Source of the DNA: Mycobacterium sp.
GTDB lineage: Bacteria > Actinomycetota > Actinomycetes > Mycobacteriales > Mycobacteriaceae
Direction: 5' to 3'
Length of the DNA: 40,030 nucleotides
Assembly: GCA_019236925.1 (NCBI GenBank)
Contig: JAFAID010000314.1
Span: forward strand, 1 to 40,030
Shown: piece by piece, positions 9,495 to 17,554 of the stretch
Layout of the letters: every line of letters starts with the position of its first letter
How positions within the stretch are numbered: the stretch's first letter is position 1
Notes under the pieces: generated by a model
Database searches by the model: none
The model's input: only the letters and a program-made list of their open reading frames with translations
Told to the model about the DNA's origin: nothing
Made by a program: the position numbers and the translations under genes

Positions 9495-9508
9495 TAGAAC
9501 GTGTTCCA
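9495..9508. promoter_or_regulatory. KstR-type operator upstream of the F420 oxidoreductase gene
   Basis: TAGAACGTGTTCCA fits the TnnAACnnGTTnnA motif I remember for KstR, the TetR-family repressor of cholesterol catabolism genes, at every fixed position. It starts 10 nt before the ATG at 9485, so a bound repressor would block initiation. Confidence 0.65.
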
Positions 9509-9563
9509 ATCTCGCGGGCAAGGGCGGGGGGCGCCGCGAAGTCGTGTAAACGGGTCGACATCA

Positions 9564-9577
9564 CGTTGAGGTCAACG
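9564..9577. promoter_or_regulatory. Palindrome CGTTGA-GG-TCAACG in the divergent intergenic region
   Basis: Two perfect 6-bp arms with a 2-bp spacer lie in the 270-nt region between the oxidoreductase and the Rv0954-like gene. Its size and symmetry suit a dimeric repressor, but I cannot assign a regulator. A TAGCGT (-10-like) follows at 9600-9605, giving a possible plus-strand promoter with a 5' leader of about 145 nt. Nothing else is evident in this region. Confidence 0.35.
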
Positions 9578-9755
9578 CCGCCTACTGCTCAAGGTGCGCT
9601 AGCGTGGGTGATCGGCACGCGTCGCAACGCCCGCGGTAGTCGTCAAGGCGCTCGAAGCGCGGTACAGGGTAGCGTCGCGAGCAGCGGCCGTTTGGGAGTA
9701 CCAGCGCCGCACGACAGTGGCGCCGCAAACAGCACTGGAAGGCACAGGAAAAGCC

Positions 9756-10637
9756 ATGACCTACCCGCCCGGCAGTCCCGGATATCCGCCCGCGCAATCG
9801 CAGGGCGCGTACGGGACCTCCTCCACAACCTCGTTCGCGAAATCCGATGACAGTGAAAGCAATCTGAAGCTCTACCTGAACGTCGGTGTAGTCGCCCTTG
9901 GCCTGGCGACCTACCTGCTCAGTTACGGCCCGATGATCACCCGCATTCTTCCGAACGGTGACGAACTCGTCGAAAGCGGCAGCACCTTGCCGATTGACCT
10001 GGCATTGCTGGCGGGGCTGCTGGCCGGGGTGAGTTTGTTGCCCAAGGCGAAGAACTACTCCGGCGTGGTGGCGGCCGTTGCCGTACTGGGCGGGCTGCTG
10101 CTGATCGAGGACACCATCGGCGCGTCCGGCCGGGGGTGGGCGCTGTGGTTCGCGCTGGGCTGCGGAGTGGTTCAGGCCATCCTCGCGGTCAGCGCCCTCT
10201 TGCTTGATGCCGGCGTCATCACCGCACCGGCGCCGCGGCCCAAGTACGACCAGTACGCGCATTACGGACAGTACGGCGGCTATTACGGTCAGCCCTACCA
10301 GCAGCAATCACCCCAGCAGTCCGGATACGGGTCGCAGTACGGCGGCTACCCATCGGGGCCTTCGACCGGCGGCTTCAGCGCGGCCGGCCCGCAATCTGGA
10401 CCTATCCAGGCACCGCAATCCGGACCGCAGCCAGGCTCGCCGCAGACACAACAGCAGGGATCACCCACCCCGCCAACAGGTTTCCCCAGCTTCAGCCCGC
10501 CGCCGACCTCCGGCTCCGGCGGCTCGGGTCAGGGAAACTCCGCCGACCACGGTGGATCCAGCCATGGCCAGCACTCGTATGGCCAGGGTCAGCAGCCGCA
10601 GGCGCCTTCGTCGCCGTCGGGCCCGTCACAGTCCTAA
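9756..10637 (+). CDS. Rv0954-like 34 kDa antigen homologue, four-helix membrane protein
   Basis: The 293-aa protein begins [14 protein letters not shown], as in M. tuberculosis Rv0954 and the 34-kDa antigen family (DUF5336). About four hydrophobic segments (40-165: [68 protein letters not shown]) are followed by a long low-complexity tail with YGQYGG, PQSGP and Ser/Gly/Gln repeats. Rv0954 has been linked to the divisome, and PerM encoded next door has too. Start ATG 9756 is preceded by AGGAAA; the upstream ATG-less extension is not conserved. A repeat-rich gap of 119 nt separates it from perM. Confidence 0.9.
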   Translation: MTYPPGSPGYPPAQSQGAYGTSSTTSFAKSDDSESNLKLYLNVGVVALGLATYLLSYGPMITRILPNGDELVESGSTLPIDLALLAGLLAGVSLLPKAKNYSGVVAAVAVLGGLLLIEDTIGASGRGWALWFALGCGVVQAILAVSALLLDAGVITAPAPRPKYDQYAHYGQYGGYYGQPYQQQSPQQSGYGSQYGGYPSGPSTGGFSAAGPQSGPIQAPQSGPQPGSPQTQQQGSPTPPTGFPSFSPPPTSGSGGSGQGNSADHGGSSHGQHSYGQGQQPQAPSSPSGPSQS

Positions 10638-10647
10638 CCGTGACATT

Positions 10648-10735
10648 CGGGCGCGGCGTGTCGCCACCCAGACGGGCCCGTGGCGACCGCTAGCGCGGCG
10701 AAGCCGGGCGCGGCGTGTCGCCACCCAGACGGGCC
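10648..10735. repeat. Duplicated 31-bp sequence with alternative hairpins
   Basis: The 31 bases at 10648-10678 recur exactly at 10705-10735 (offset 57). Each copy contains GTCGCCAC (10660-10667 and 10717-10724), and the segment between them contains its complement GTGGCGAC (10680-10687). The middle segment can therefore pair with either copy. The first hairpin has an 8-bp stem and 12-nt loop. It fills the space between the Rv0954-like gene and perM and could act as a partial terminator or processing site. Confidence 0.8.
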
Positions 10736-10741
10736 GAGGGG

Positions 10742-10747
10742 TAACGT
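10742..10747 (+). promoter_or_regulatory. Candidate -10 element of perM
   Basis: TAACGT fits TANNNT and ends 9 nt before the GTG at 10757, so transcription could start at or next to the initiation codon (leaderless or near-leaderless). No Shine-Dalgarno sequence intervenes. Confidence 0.35.
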
Positions 10748-10756
10748 GCTCGAAGC

Positions 10757-12076
10757 GTGACGCGGGTGCAGGACAGTCCAGCGGCGGGCGCCCGCCAGGC
10801 TCGCGATCTACTGCGGGTCGCGTTCGGGCCCGCCCTGGTGGCGTTGATTGTCATCGCGGCGGTGACGCTGCTGCAGTTGCTGATCGCCAACAGCGACATG
10901 ACCGGCGCGTTGGGTGCGATCGCGAGCATGTGGCTCGGCGTGCACCAGGTGCCGATCTCGATCGGCGGCCGCGAACTGGGCGTGATGCCGCTGCTGCCGG
11001 TGCTGTTGATGGTGTGGGGCACCGCACGTACCACCGCGCAGGCCACCCCGGCCAGGGCATCCTGGTTCGTCATCCGCTGGATTGTGGCGTCGGCTCTGGG
11101 CGGACCGCTGCTGATCGCCGCCATCTCACTGGCGGTCATCCACGACGCGGCATCGGTGATCACCGAACTGCAGACGCCGAGCGCGCTGCGAGCGTTCATG
11201 AATGTGCTGGTCGTCCATCTCATCGGTGCGTCGATCGGCGTGGGCTCTCGGGTCGGCCGCCGCGTTCTGGGGGGGTCGCCGCTGCCGGACTGGCTGGCCG
11301 ATTCGCTCCGGGCCGCGATGGCCGGCGTGCTGGCGCTGCTCGGGCTCTCCGGGCTGGTCACGGCCGGTTCGCTGGTGGTGCATTGGGGGACGATGCAGGA
11401 TCTGTACGCGATCACCAATTCGGTTTTCGGCCAGTTCAGCCTCACCGTGCTGTCGGTGCTCTATGCGCCCAACGTCATCGTCGGTACCGCCGCGATTGCC
11501 GTGGGGTCCAGCGCTCATCTGGGTTTTGCGACGTTCAGCTCGTTCACCGTCTTCGGTGGCGACATTCCTGCGCTACCGATACTGGCCGCGGCTCCCCACC
11601 CGCCGCTGGGACCGGCGTGGGTTGCGCTGCTCATCATCGGCGCATCGGCTGGGGTGGCGGTCGGACAGCAGTGTGCGCGCCGCCCGCTGCCGATCCTTCC
11701 GGCGATGGCCAAGTTAGTGGCCGCGGCCGTGGTGGCGGCGCTGACCATGGCACTGCTCGGTTACGCGGGTGGCGGGCAGTTGGGCAACTTCGGCGACGTC
11801 GGAACTGACCAGGGCACCTTCGGGTTTGCGGTGTTTCTCTGGTTCGCGCTTGTCGGCGCGATCACGGTGGCTATGGCCGGTGGCGTGAGATACCGGGCGA
11901 GGAAGCCTCGACCGGCGCGGGCTGCGCGGCCGCCCGCAGAGTCGGCCGTCGAACCGAGTGTCCCGGCCGACCCGGTCGCTGAGCCCGATGGTGACGAACC
12001 GGTCGTCGTCGTCGAGGCCGCCGATCAGCCGCCGGCCGCCGACCGGCCTGCATCGTCGCCGAACTCAGACGACTAG
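10757..12076 (+). CDS. perM: PerM, polytopic membrane protein (DUF6350) of cell division
   Basis: Homologue of Rv0955/PerM, which is needed for persistence of M. tuberculosis and supports FtsB at the septum. The 439-aa product has many hydrophobic segments through residue 385 ([109 protein letters not shown]) and an acidic Pro/Ala/Val-rich cytosolic tail ([18 protein letters not shown]). GTG 10757 is taken as the start. It lies after the repeat pair and 9 nt before purN, whose -10-like sequence overlaps the perM stop. Confidence 0.88.
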   Translation: MTRVQDSPAAGARQARDLLRVAFGPALVALIVIAAVTLLQLLIANSDMTGALGAIASMWLGVHQVPISIGGRELGVMPLLPVLLMVWGTARTTAQATPARASWFVIRWIVASALGGPLLIAAISLAVIHDAASVITELQTPSALRAFMNVLVVHLIGASIGVGSRVGRRVLGGSPLPDWLADSLRAAMAGVLALLGLSGLVTAGSLVVHWGTMQDLYAITNSVFGQFSLTVLSVLYAPNVIVGTAAIAVGSSAHLGFATFSSFTVFGGDIPALPILAAAPHPPLGPAWVALLIIGASAGVAVGQQCARRPLPILPAMAKLVAAAVVAALTMALLGYAGGGQLGNFGDVGTDQGTFGFAVFLWFALVGAITVAMAGGVRYRARKPRPARAARPPAESAVEPSVPADPVAEPDGDEPVVVVEAADQPPAADRPASSPNSDD

Positions 12077-12079
12077 GCT
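12074..12079 (+). promoter_or_regulatory. Candidate leaderless -10 of purN
   Basis: TAGGCT (TANNNT) begins on the perM stop codon and ends 6 nt before the purN GTG at 12086. That spacing puts the first transcribed base on the GTG. There is no Shine-Dalgarno sequence. Confidence 0.4.
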
Positions 12080-12085
12080 CGCGCT

Positions 12086-12715
12086 GTGCAGCAACCGTTC
12101 CGCGTGCCTCCCAGCGCACCGGCACGATTGGTGGTCTTGGCGTCGGGGACGGGTTCGCTGCTGGAGTCCTTGCTGGACGCCGCCGTCGGCGACTATCCGG
12201 CACGGGTGGTGGCGGTCGGCGTGGACCGCGACTGCCGGGCCGTCGAAATCGCCACCGCGGCGTCGGTGCCCTCTTTCAAAGTGCGGCTGGCCGATCACCC
12301 CGACCGTGCCGGCTGGGACGCCGCGCTCACCGAGGCCGCCGCAGCGCATTCACCCGACCTCGTCGTCTCCGCCGGCTTCATGAAAATCCTTGGGCCGCAG
12401 TTTCTTTCACAGTTTTGCGGCCGTATTCTCAACACCCACCCGGCGCTGCTGCCGGCGTTTCCCGGCGCGCACGGAGTGGCCGAGGCTCTGGCCTACGGCG
12501 TGAAGGTCACCGGCTGCACGGTGCACCTGGTGGACGCCGGCACCGACACCGGCCCGATACTGGCCCAACAACCCATCCCGGTGTTCGACGATGACGACGA
12601 AGAGACCCTGCACGAACGCATCAAGGTCACCGAACGGCGGCTGTTGGTGGATGTGGTGGCCGCGGTGGCGACCGGCGGCGTGACCTGGAACGGACGAAAG
12701 GCAACTATCGGATGA
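12086..12715 (+). CDS. purN: Phosphoribosylglycinamide formyltransferase (GAR transformylase)
   Basis: Third step of purine synthesis: transfers a formyl group from 10-formyl-THF to GAR. The 209-aa protein shows [17 protein letters not shown] (substrate loop), [14 protein letters not shown], the catalytic [15 protein letters not shown] block with Asn and His, and [14 protein letters not shown] with the catalytic Asp. It starts with GTG at 12086. The stop overlaps the purH ATG by 4 nt (ATGA), coupling two enzymes that both use 10-formyl-THF. Confidence 0.96.
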   Translation: MQQPFRVPPSAPARLVVLASGTGSLLESLLDAAVGDYPARVVAVGVDRDCRAVEIATAASVPSFKVRLADHPDRAGWDAALTEAAAAHSPDLVVSAGFMKILGPQFLSQFCGRILNTHPALLPAFPGAHGVAEALAYGVKVTGCTVHLVDAGTDTGPILAQQPIPVFDDDDEETLHERIKVTERRLLVDVVAAVATGGVTWNGRKATIG

Positions 12716-14283
12716 GCAGCGACGACTCGAGACGGCCGATCCGGCGCGCACTGATCAGTGTGTACGACAAGACCGGGCTCGTAGAGCTCGCTACCGGCCT
12801 GCATGCGGCCGGTGTCGACATCGTCTCGACCGGTTCGACCGCGAAAACCATTGCCGAAAAAGGAATTCCGGTCACCCCGGTGGAGGAGGTGACCGGTTTT
12901 CCTGAGGTGCTCGACGGCCGGGTCAAGACCTTGCATCCGCACGTGCATGCCGGGCTGCTGGCTGACCTGCGCAAGCCCGAGCATGCCGCGGCGCTCGAGC
13001 GACTCGGGATCGCGGCGTTCCAGCTGGTGGTGGTCAACTTGTACCCGTTCAGCGAGACGGCGGACTCCGGGGCGAGCGTCGACGAATGTATCGAGCAGAT
13101 CGACATCGGCGGGCCGTCGATGGTGCGCGCGGCGGCGAAGAACCATCCGAGTGTCGCGGTGGTGGTGGACCCGCTCGGCTATGACGGTGTGCTGGCTGCG
13201 GTGGAGGGCGGCGGATTCACCCTTGCCGAGCGGAAGCGGCTGGCGTCGTTGGCGTTTCGGCACACCGCCGAGTACGACGTCGCGGTCGCGGGCTGGATGG
13301 GCTCGACGCTGGCGCCCGAACAGCCGGTGACGGCGTTCCCGGAATGGATCGCGGGCACATGGCAGCGCTCGGCATTGCTGCGCTACGGCGAGAATCCGCA
13401 TCAGCAGGCGGCGCTGTACGCCGATGCCGGTGCATGGCCCGGCTTGGCGCAGGCCGAGCAGTTGCACGGGAAAGAGATGTCGTACAACAACTTCACCGAC
13501 GCCGACGCGGCCTGGCGGGCAGCCTTCGACCACGAGCAGACCTGCGTGGCAATCATTAAGCACGCCAACCCATGTGGGATCGCGATCTCCTCAGTCTCGG
13601 TCGCCGACGCGCATCGCAAGGCCCATGAATGCGACCCGCTGAGCGCATTCGGCGGCGTGATCGCGGCCAACACCGAGGTCAGTGTCGAAATGGCCGAGTA
13701 CGTAAGCACGATTTTCACCGAGGTGATCGTGGCGCCCGCCTATGCGCCGGGCGCGGTCGACGTACTGGCAGGCAAGAAGAACATCCGGGTGCTGGTGGCA
13801 TCTGAGCCGCTCGGTGACGCCACCGAGCGGCGACAGATCAGCGGCGGCCTGCTGATGCAGGAACGCGATCGCATCGACGCGCACGGCGACAATCCGGCGA
13901 ACTGGACGTTGGTGGCCGGTGCGGCGGCGTCACCGGCCACGCTGGCGGATCTGGCCTTCGCATGGCGCACCTGCCGCGCGGTGAAGTCCAACGCGATCGT
14001 CATCGCAGCCGGCGGCGCCACCATCGGCATCGGTATGGGCCAGGTCAACCGGGTCGACGCGGCGCGGCTGGCAGTAGAGCGTGGCGGCGACCGGGTCCAC
14101 GGCGCGGTCGCGGCCTCTGATGCGTTCTTCCCGTTCCCGGACGGCCTGGAGACGCTGGCCGCCGGGGGCGTCACCGCGATCGTGCATCCGGGCGGCTCGG
14201 TGCGCGACGACGAAGTGACCGCGGCGGCCGACAAGGCCGGCGTGACACTGTACCTGACCGGCGCGCGGCACTTCGCTCACTGA
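12712..14283 (+). CDS. purH: Bifunctional AICAR transformylase/IMP cyclohydrolase
   Basis: Catalyses the last two steps to IMP. The 523 aa match the family length. The N-terminal MGS-like cyclohydrolase domain (about 1-200) shows [35 protein letters not shown] and [15 protein letters not shown]; the C-terminal transformylase domain shows [33 protein letters not shown] and [12 protein letters not shown]. It overlaps purN by 4 nt. It converges on the esterase gene with 12 nt between them and no clear hairpin. Confidence 0.97.
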   Translation: MSSDDSRRPIRRALISVYDKTGLVELATGLHAAGVDIVSTGSTAKTIAEKGIPVTPVEEVTGFPEVLDGRVKTLHPHVHAGLLADLRKPEHAAALERLGIAAFQLVVVNLYPFSETADSGASVDECIEQIDIGGPSMVRAAAKNHPSVAVVVDPLGYDGVLAAVEGGGFTLAERKRLASLAFRHTAEYDVAVAGWMGSTLAPEQPVTAFPEWIAGTWQRSALLRYGENPHQQAALYADAGAWPGLAQAEQLHGKEMSYNNFTDADAAWRAAFDHEQTCVAIIKHANPCGIAISSVSVADAHRKAHECDPLSAFGGVIAANTEVSVEMAEYVSTIFTEVIVAPAYAPGAVDVLAGKKNIRVLVASEPLGDATERRQISGGLLMQERDRIDAHGDNPANWTLVAGAAASPATLADLAFAWRTCRAVKSNAIVIAAGGATIGIGMGQVNRVDAARLAVERGGDRVHGAVAASDAFFPFPDGLETLAAGGVTAIVHPGGSVRDDEVTAAADKAGVTLYLTGARHFAH

Positions 14284-14295
14284 AAGCCGTGCGAG

Positions 14296-15399
14296 TTAGG
14301 CGCTGATTTCCTTCGTTAAGTCCTTCTCCGCCGTCGCGTAGTGGATGAACGCGGCCACTTCGGTGACCGCGCGGCGGGCGTCGGGGTTGACGTCGAAGCT
14401 GAGCTGGAACATGTGCATGGCCTTGTGCCACACCTGCACCCACACCGGCACGTTGTGCGCCCGCAGTCGTTCGGCCAGCGCGAAGGTGTCGTTGAGCAGC
14501 ATCTCGTGGGTGCCGACCTGCAGCAGGAACGGGCCAAGGCCATGCAGGTCCGCCTCCGGCGGCATCAACGGCGGCGGACGGGTGCCGTTCGCGGTGGCGA
14601 ACACGTCGTAGATGAACTTCACCGTCATGAACGGAAACAACGCGTCTCGGTGGTCCTTGAGGGCCCGATACTTCAAGCTCATATCGGCCGACGTCAGCGG
14701 TGAGAGCAGTGCCTGGCCGGCCGGCACCGGCAGCCTGGCGTCGCGGGCGGCGAGCGCGGTGTCGGCGGCCATCAGGCCGCCCGCCGAGTCACCGGCCAGC
14801 ACGATGCGGTCCGCGGCAAAACCGCGCGACAGCACGTAACGGTAGGCGTCCAGCCCGTCGGATACGGCATCTTCGATGCTGACTTGGGGTGCGAGCCGGT
14901 AACCGACGTTGAACACCTGCGCCCCGGTCTCCGCCGACAACTTGCTGACGAACCGGCGGTGCGAATTCAGGCCAAGGGTCACCAGCGCGGAGCCGTGGAA
15001 GTAGACGATGACACGCTCGGAGCCGCGAGCCGCCGGGGCGACCACCCACTCGGCGGTGCAGTGCGGCAGCGCGACCGCGGTGACGTCGGTACCCGGCAGC
15101 GCCGGAATCACCCGCAATGGCTTGTCGATCACATCAAGGCGGGCTCGCTGCATCGCCTCGGGCAGGAAACGGTTGATGATCAGGCCGATGATCGTCAAGG
15201 CGGCCAGCGCCGGGCGCACGAAAATCGCCGACAATAGGGCGAGCAGGCTGGACTGCCACGACGCAGGTCCGAAGTGCGTGGTGGCGGGGCGATCCTGCCA
15301 GTCGGGAGAGTTCACGGTACCGAGGGTATCGGGCAGCTGGGCATTGTCGGCTGTGAGCTTCGCACCGGGCCCGTCGTGCCATTGGCCCGGAGTCTGCAC
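14296..15399 (-). CDS. Alpha/beta-hydrolase esterase of the hormone-sensitive-lipase family
   Basis: A 367-aa Lip-type esterase. A hydrophobic helix near residues 50-75 (LALLSAIFVRPALAALTIIGLIINRFL) suggests membrane association. The nucleophile is Ser205 in GDSAGG; the acid is probably in MLLNDTF and the histidine in KAMHMFQL. The oxyanion motif is unusual: HGSALVTLG where the family normally has HGGG. A carboxylesterase on short to medium acyl esters is the likely role; the substrate is unknown. The start is GTG 15399, with GTG 15317 an alternative that would drop the N-terminal 27 residues. It is divergent from the LGFP lipoprotein. Confidence 0.88.
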   Translation of the reverse strand: MQTPGQWHDGPGAKLTADNAQLPDTLGTVNSPDWQDRPATTHFGPASWQSSLLALLSAIFVRPALAALTIIGLIINRFLPEAMQRARLDVIDKPLRVIPALPGTDVTAVALPHCTAEWVVAPAARGSERVIVYFHGSALVTLGLNSHRRFVSKLSAETGAQVFNVGYRLAPQVSIEDAVSDGLDAYRYVLSRGFAADRIVLAGDSAGGLMAADTALAARDARLPVPAGQALLSPLTSADMSLKYRALKDHRDALFPFMTVKFIYDVFATANGTRPPPLMPPEADLHGLGPFLLQVGTHEMLLNDTFALAERLRAHNVPVWVQVWHKAMHMFQLSFDVNPDARRAVTEVAAFIHYATAEKDLTKEISA

Positions 15400-15423
15400 G
15401 AAACCCTATCGATCTGTCGCGAA

Positions 15424-15439
15424 TGTGAATAACATCGCA
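15424..15439. promoter_or_regulatory. Possible CRP-type site between the esterase and LGFP lipoprotein genes
   Basis: TGTGA (15424-15428), six bases ATAACA, then TCGCA (15435-15439): one mismatch to the TGTGA-N6-TCACA consensus in the right half. It sits in the 88-nt divergent region, 25 nt from the esterase start and 48 nt from the lipoprotein start. A TATACG that may be the lipoprotein -10 follows near 15464. Confidence 0.35.
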
Positions 15440-15487
15440 AATTGGGCACGTCGACGGCGGGTCCTATACGAATTCGAGAGGAATGAA

Positions 15488-16054
15488 ATGCGCGCGATGA
15501 CAAAACGAACGTCGGCATTCGTCGCTGGAATTGCGGTGGTCGCGCTGGTCGGCACTGGGTGCCACGCCAAGCAGAAGGCCAGCGAAGCTTCGAGTTCTGC
15601 GAGTTCTGCGAGTTCATCGGTGACGTCGTCGGCGGCCGCCATGGAGCCGTCAACGAGCGCGGCGGCCGCGCCGACCTCGACGCAGATCGCCGGAAAAAAC
15701 GGCACGGAATACACGGTGGAAGGGCCGATCCTGGCGAAATGGGAGACGCTGACGGACGACCAGAAGAAGGACTTGGGCGCCCCGTACGACAACCAGAAAC
15801 CCACCTTGGACAACAGTGGCGTCTACCAGCAGTTCGATGATGGCGTCCTGATCTATCGGAATGGCGGCCCGGTCTACTTCGTGTGGGGCAAGATCCGCGA
15901 CACGTGGAATGACAACCAGGCTTCGCAGGGCAAGCTGGGTTACCCGACCTCGGACGAGACGAAGCAACCCGACGGCACCTACAAGTCGACGTTCGAGCAC
16001 GGCACCGTCACCTGGAAGGAAGGCGACGAGAAGGCCACCGCCACTTTGAGCTAG
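15488..16054 (+). CDS. LGFP-repeat lipoprotein
   Basis: The 188-aa product has a signal sequence (MRAMTKRTSAFVAGIAVVALVGTGC) ending at a Cys in a relaxed lipobox (VGTG-C), a Ser/Ala-rich linker, then LGFP-type repeats: LGAPYDNQ, GVYQQFDDGVLIYRNG, GKLGYPTSDE, TYKSTFEHGTVTW. LGFP repeats anchor proteins to the actinobacterial cell wall or mycolate layer, so a role in envelope integrity is likely (family knowledge). ATG 15488 follows GAGAGGA with correct spacing; a second in-frame ATG is 9 nt on. The linker is encoded by a 9-bp tandem repeat. The gene ends in a strong terminator. Confidence 0.88.
   Translation: MRAMTKRTSAFVAGIAVVALVGTGCHAKQKASEASSSASSASSSVTSSAAAMEPSTSAAAAPTSTQIAGKNGTEYTVEGPILAKWETLTDDQKKDLGAPYDNQKPTLDNSGVYQQFDDGVLIYRNGGPVYFVWGKIRDTWNDNQASQGKLGYPTSDETKQPDGTYKSTFEHGTVTWKEGDEKATATLS
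15592..15615 (+). repeat. 9-bp tandem repeat coding the Ser/Ala linker of the LGFP lipoprotein
   Basis: GAGTTCTGC is repeated exactly at 15592-15600 and 15601-15609, followed by a partial GAGTTC at 15610-15615. It encodes SSASSASS. Such a repeat can change copy number in frame and vary linker length. Confidence 0.85.
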
Positions 16055-16076
16055 TCGGTCCTCACGTTCACCTTGG

Positions 16077-16114
16077 AAGGTCGGGCAATCCACGCGGGTC
16101 GCCCGACCTTTCTT
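16077..16114 (+). terminator. Intrinsic terminator after the LGFP lipoprotein
   Basis: AAGGTCGGGC (16077-16086) pairs perfectly with GCCCGACCTT (16101-16110) over a 14-nt loop and is followed by TCTTGGTT. It is the strongest terminator in the window, about 20 nt after the stop. Confidence 0.85.
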
Positions 16115-16159
16115 GGTTCCAAGCTGATGGCGAGCGATGCCGTATTTGCATGACCGTCG

Positions 16160-16165
16160 TAGCGT
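16160..16165 (+). promoter_or_regulatory. Candidate leaderless -10 of the MoxR-like ATPase gene
   Basis: TAGCGT (TANNNT) ends 6 nt before GTG 16172, placing the predicted first base on that codon. The absence of a Shine-Dalgarno sequence, and the strong terminator just upstream, support an independent leaderless start here and favour GTG 16172 over GTG 16169. Confidence 0.5.
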
Positions 16166-16171
16166 GGTGTG

Positions 16172-17554
16172 GTGACCGCTGCGAATAACCTGCCCCGCAC
16201 CGTCGGCGAACTGCGTGCCGCCGGGCACCGCGAACGGGGTGTCAAACAAGAAATCCGGGAAAACCTGCTGACCGGGCTGGCCGAGGGTGACGAAGTCTGG
16301 CCCGGCATTTTGGGTTTCGACGACACCGTGCTGCCGCAGCTGGAGCGCGCGCTGATCGCGGGCCACGACTTCGTGCTGCTCGGTGAGCGCGGTCAGGGCA
16401 AGACCCGGTTGCTGCGGGCACTGGTCGGCCTGCTCGACGAGTGGACGCCGGTGATCGGGGGCGCCGAACTCGGCGAGCACCCCTACTCGCCGATCACCCC
16501 GGAGGCCATCCGGCGGGCCGCCACGCTCGGTGATGATCTGCCGGTGGAGTGGAAGCACCGCAGCGAGCGCTACACCGAGAAGCTGGCCACCCCTGACACC
16601 AGCGTCGCCGACCTGGTGGGCGACGTCGACCCGATCAAGGTCGCCGAGGGCCGCAGCCTGGGTGACCCCGAGACCATTGCCTACGGCCTGATTCCGCGGG
16701 CGCATCGCGGCATCGTCGCGGTCAACGAGTTGCCCGACTTGGCCGAGCGCATCCAGGTGTCGATGCTCAACGTCATGGAGGAGCGCGACATCCAGGTGCG
16801 CGGCTACACGCTGCGGTTGCCGCTGGACGTTTTAGTGGTCGCCAGCGCCAACCCCGAGGACTACACCAACCGGGGTCGCATCATCACCCCGCTCAAAGAC
16901 CGGTTCGGCGCCGAGATCCGGACGCACTACCCGCTGGAGCTCGACGCCGAGGTGGGCGTGATCCTCCAAGAGGCGCACTTGAGCGCGCAGGTCCCCGACC
17001 ATCTGATCCAGGTGATCGCCCGGTTCGCTCGCTACCTGCGCGAATCCAACTCGGTCGATCAGCGATCCGGGGTTTCGGCGCGCTTCGCGATCGCGGCCGC
17101 CGAGACGGTTGCCGCCGCGGCTCGGCATCGCGGCGCGGTGCTCGGTGAGACGGATCCGGTGGCCCGGGTGGTCGACTTGGGCACCGTAATCGACGTGCTG
17201 CGAGGCAAATTGGAATTCGAGTCCGGAGAAGAGGGACGCGAGCAGGCCGTTCTCGAACACCTGTTGCGCCGCGCCACCGCCGACACCGCATCCAGAGCTC
17301 TCGGTGGCCTCGATGTCGGTCCGCTGGTCGCCGCGGTCGAGGGCGGTTCCGCGGTGACGACGGGGGAGCGTGTCTCGGCAAAGGATGTGCTGGCCGCGCT
17401 GCCGGATCTGCCCGTCGTCGAGGCGGTCGCCAAGCGGCTGGGCGCCGAATCCGAGGGTGAGCGCGCCGCGGCGCTGGAATTGGCTTTGGAGGCCTTGTAT
17501 TTGGCTAAGCGCGTCGACAAGGTCTCCGGGGAAGGCGAAACCGTTTATGGCTAG
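16172..17554 (+). CDS. MoxR/magnesium-chelatase-like AAA+ ATPase (Rv0958-like)
   Basis: The 460-aa AAA+ protein has Walker A GERGQGKT (71-78), a Walker B region GIVAVNELPD in which the usual Asp is Asn185 before Glu186, sensor-like VVASANPEDYTNRGRIITPLKDRFG, and an arginine-bearing lid. MoxR-type ATPases work with VWA proteins as chaperone-like pairs, and the next gene encodes one. Annotated elsewhere as magnesium chelatase, but mycobacteria lack chlorophyll synthesis, so that name is misleading. GTG 16172 matches orthologues starting MTAA and fits a leaderless promoter. The 3' end overlaps the VWA gene by 8 nt. Confidence 0.9.
   Translation: MTAANNLPRTVGELRAAGHRERGVKQEIRENLLTGLAEGDEVWPGILGFDDTVLPQLERALIAGHDFVLLGERGQGKTRLLRALVGLLDEWTPVIGGAELGEHPYSPITPEAIRRAATLGDDLPVEWKHRSERYTEKLATPDTSVADLVGDVDPIKVAEGRSLGDPETIAYGLIPRAHRGIVAVNELPDLAERIQVSMLNVMEERDIQVRGYTLRLPLDVLVVASANPEDYTNRGRIITPLKDRFGAEIRTHYPLELDAEVGVILQEAHLSAQVPDHLIQVIARFARYLRESNSVDQRSGVSARFAIAAAETVAAAARHRGAVLGETDPVARVVDLGTVIDVLRGKLEFESGEEGREQAVLEHLLRRATADTASRALGGLDVGPLVAAVEGGSAVTTGERVSAKDVLAALPDLPVVEAVAKRLGAESEGERAAALELALEALYLAKRVDKVSGEGETVYG

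Noticed and set aside
9486..9521. Twelve-codon N-terminal extension of the F420 oxidoreductase
   Set aside because: It would run through the KstR-type operator, and family proteins start at MDYGLVLF.
10204..11808. 534-aa plus-strand frame over the Rv0954-like gene and perM
   Set aside because: Out of frame with both membrane proteins, Arg-rich; a shadow.
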